64,000 nucleotides of DNA, taken from assembly GCF_026151205.1 (NCBI RefSeq), contig NC_087082.1, positions 1,057,001 through 1,121,000 on the forward strand, given 5' to 3'. Positions 62,901 to 64,000 of the stretch are shown one piece after another. Each line of letters opens with the position of its first letter. Positions within the stretch are counted from its first letter, which is position 1. The stretch is from Bolinopsis microptera (lineage: Eukaryota > Ctenophora > Tentaculata > Lobata > Bolinopsidae). Below the pieces are notes generated by a model. That model made no database searches, was not told the DNA's origin, and saw only the letters and a program-made list of their open reading frames with translations. Made by a program: the position numbers and the translations under genes.

Positions 62901-64000
62901 GCCCCCCCCGGGGGGGGGGAATTAAAAAAAAATTTTTTTTTTGTTTTTTTAAAAACCCCCCTTTTTGGAAAATTTTTTTTCCCCCCAAAATTTTTTTAAA
63001 TTTTTTTCCCCCCCAAAACCCCCTTTTTTTTTTCAAAAAAAAAATTTTTTTTTTTTTTTTGGAAACCCCTTTTCCCCCCCCCCTTTTTTAAAACCCCATT
63101 TTTCCCCCCAAAAATTTTTTTTTTTAAAGGGGAAAAATTTTTTTGGGGGGTTTTTTGGGGGGTTTTTTTGGGGGGGAAAAAAAAAGAAAAATTTTTTTTT
63201 TTTGGGAGGTTTTTTTTTCCCCCAAAACCCCCCCAAAACCTTTTTTAAATTTTTTTTTTGGGAAAATTTTTTTAAAAAAATTTTTTTTGGGGGGGGTTTT
63301 TCCCCCCCCCCCCTTTTTTTTTTTTTTTAAACCCTTTTTTAAAAAAAACCCCCCTTTTGGAAACCCGGGGTTTTAAAAGGGGGTTTTTTTTTTTTAAAAA
63401 AGGTTTTTAAAAAAAAAGGGGGGGGGGTTTGGGTTTCCCCAAAAATTTTTTTTTTCGGTTTTTTTTTTTTGCCCCCTTTTAAAACCAAAAAATTTTTTTT
63501 GGTTTTTAAACCCGGGGGGCCCCCTTTTTTTTGGGGGTTTTGGGGGGGGGTTTTTTTTTTCCCCCCCCTTTCCCCCCCCCCAAAAAAAAAAATTTTTTTT
63601 TTTTTGGAAAAAATTTTTTTAAAAACCCAAAATTTTTTTTAAAAAAGGGGGGGGCCCAAAAAATTTTTTTTTTAAAAAGGGGGGGAAAAGGGGAAAACCC
63701 CCAAAAAAAAATTTTTTAAAGGGGGGTTTTTTTTTTTAAAGGTTTTTTTAAAAAAAAAAATTTTTTTTTTTAAAAAAAAAAATTTTTTTGGGGGAAAAAA
63801 TTTTTTTTTTTTTTTCCCCCTTTTTTAAAAAAAAAAATTTTTTTTGGGGGAAAAAAAATTTTTTTTTTTGGGGAAAATTTTTTAAGGGGCCCTTTTTTTC
63901 TTTTTGGAAAAAAAAAACCCCCCCCCAAAAAATTTGGGAAAAAAAATTTTTTTTTTTTCTTTAAACCCCCAAAAGGGTATTGGGGGTTTTTAAAAATTTT
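57315..64000. other. Terminal block consisting almost only of homopolymer runs
   Basis: Practically every base sits in a run of 3-20 identical bases, and word diversity falls further than in the earlier noisy blocks. Open frames encode only Phe/Lys/Gly/Pro strings and mirror each other on both strands. No biological feature can be supported here. Confidence 0.85.

Overview
This is a eukaryotic, AT-rich genomic window, almost certainly from an invertebrate animal. Genes are split by short GT-AG introns, and several conserved metazoan genes can be recognised: WDR48/UAF1, MRGBP, metaxin-2, an RNF14-like RBR ubiquitin ligase and a Rab-binding FYVE-finger protein. Many MITEs, LINE fragments and long micro/minisatellites are present. 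A cnidarian-grade or other non-vertebrate animal is my guess, but the sequence does not settle the phylum.

Layout: 0.4-1.8 kb is a mobile element with CCTCACA(G/A)AATGGCC motifs. At 3.8-4.2 kb (+) is the last exon of an unrecognised membrane protein. WDR48 (-) spreads from 23.6 kb to 4.8 kb. Its large introns hold a Harbinger-like MITE, two minus-strand genes of an unusual H...NC-box family (8.0-9.3 and 12.9-13.5 kb), a 3.6-kb DNA transposon whose core has expanded into (CTC)n, a hAT MITE with a perfect 8-bp target duplication, an orphan helical protein gene (16.3 kb, +), a damaged block of sequence and a 1.5-kb TTAA-flanked palindrome. MRGBP (-) lies at 24.9-25.7 kb and its start region is triplicated inside a GGGA minisatellite. 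Next come a BTB/zinc-knuckle gene (-, 26.9-28.5), an RNF14-like RBR gene (-, 29.5-30.9) and metaxin-2 (-, 31.4-33.1, seven exons, complete). 33-38 kb is a graveyard of LINE pieces and hairpin MITEs.

From 38.4 kb a plus-strand Rab-binding FYVE-type protein runs through ten recognisable exons to 56.3 kb. Its fourth donor splice site has been amplified into 27 tandem 44-bp copies. Its ninth intron (about 13 kb, GC-AG) contains two complete two-exon minus-strand genes (43.3-44.4 and 45.8-46.6 kb) of the same H...NC-box family seen at 8-13 kb. Both start MGSSxS, an N-myristoylation signal.

About 18.2-21.8, 46.9-56.0 and 57.3-64.0 kb look like uncorrected or homopolymer-distorted consensus rather than true DNA. 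A still-readable WDR48 exon inside the first block shows that real genes lie underneath. ORFs inside these blocks are not reported as genes.

The most interesting biology is the dispersed family of putative LRAT/HRASLS-like (permuted papain fold) proteins, with myristoylated, tandem-domain and active-site-lost members, and the minisatellite made of 5' splice sites.
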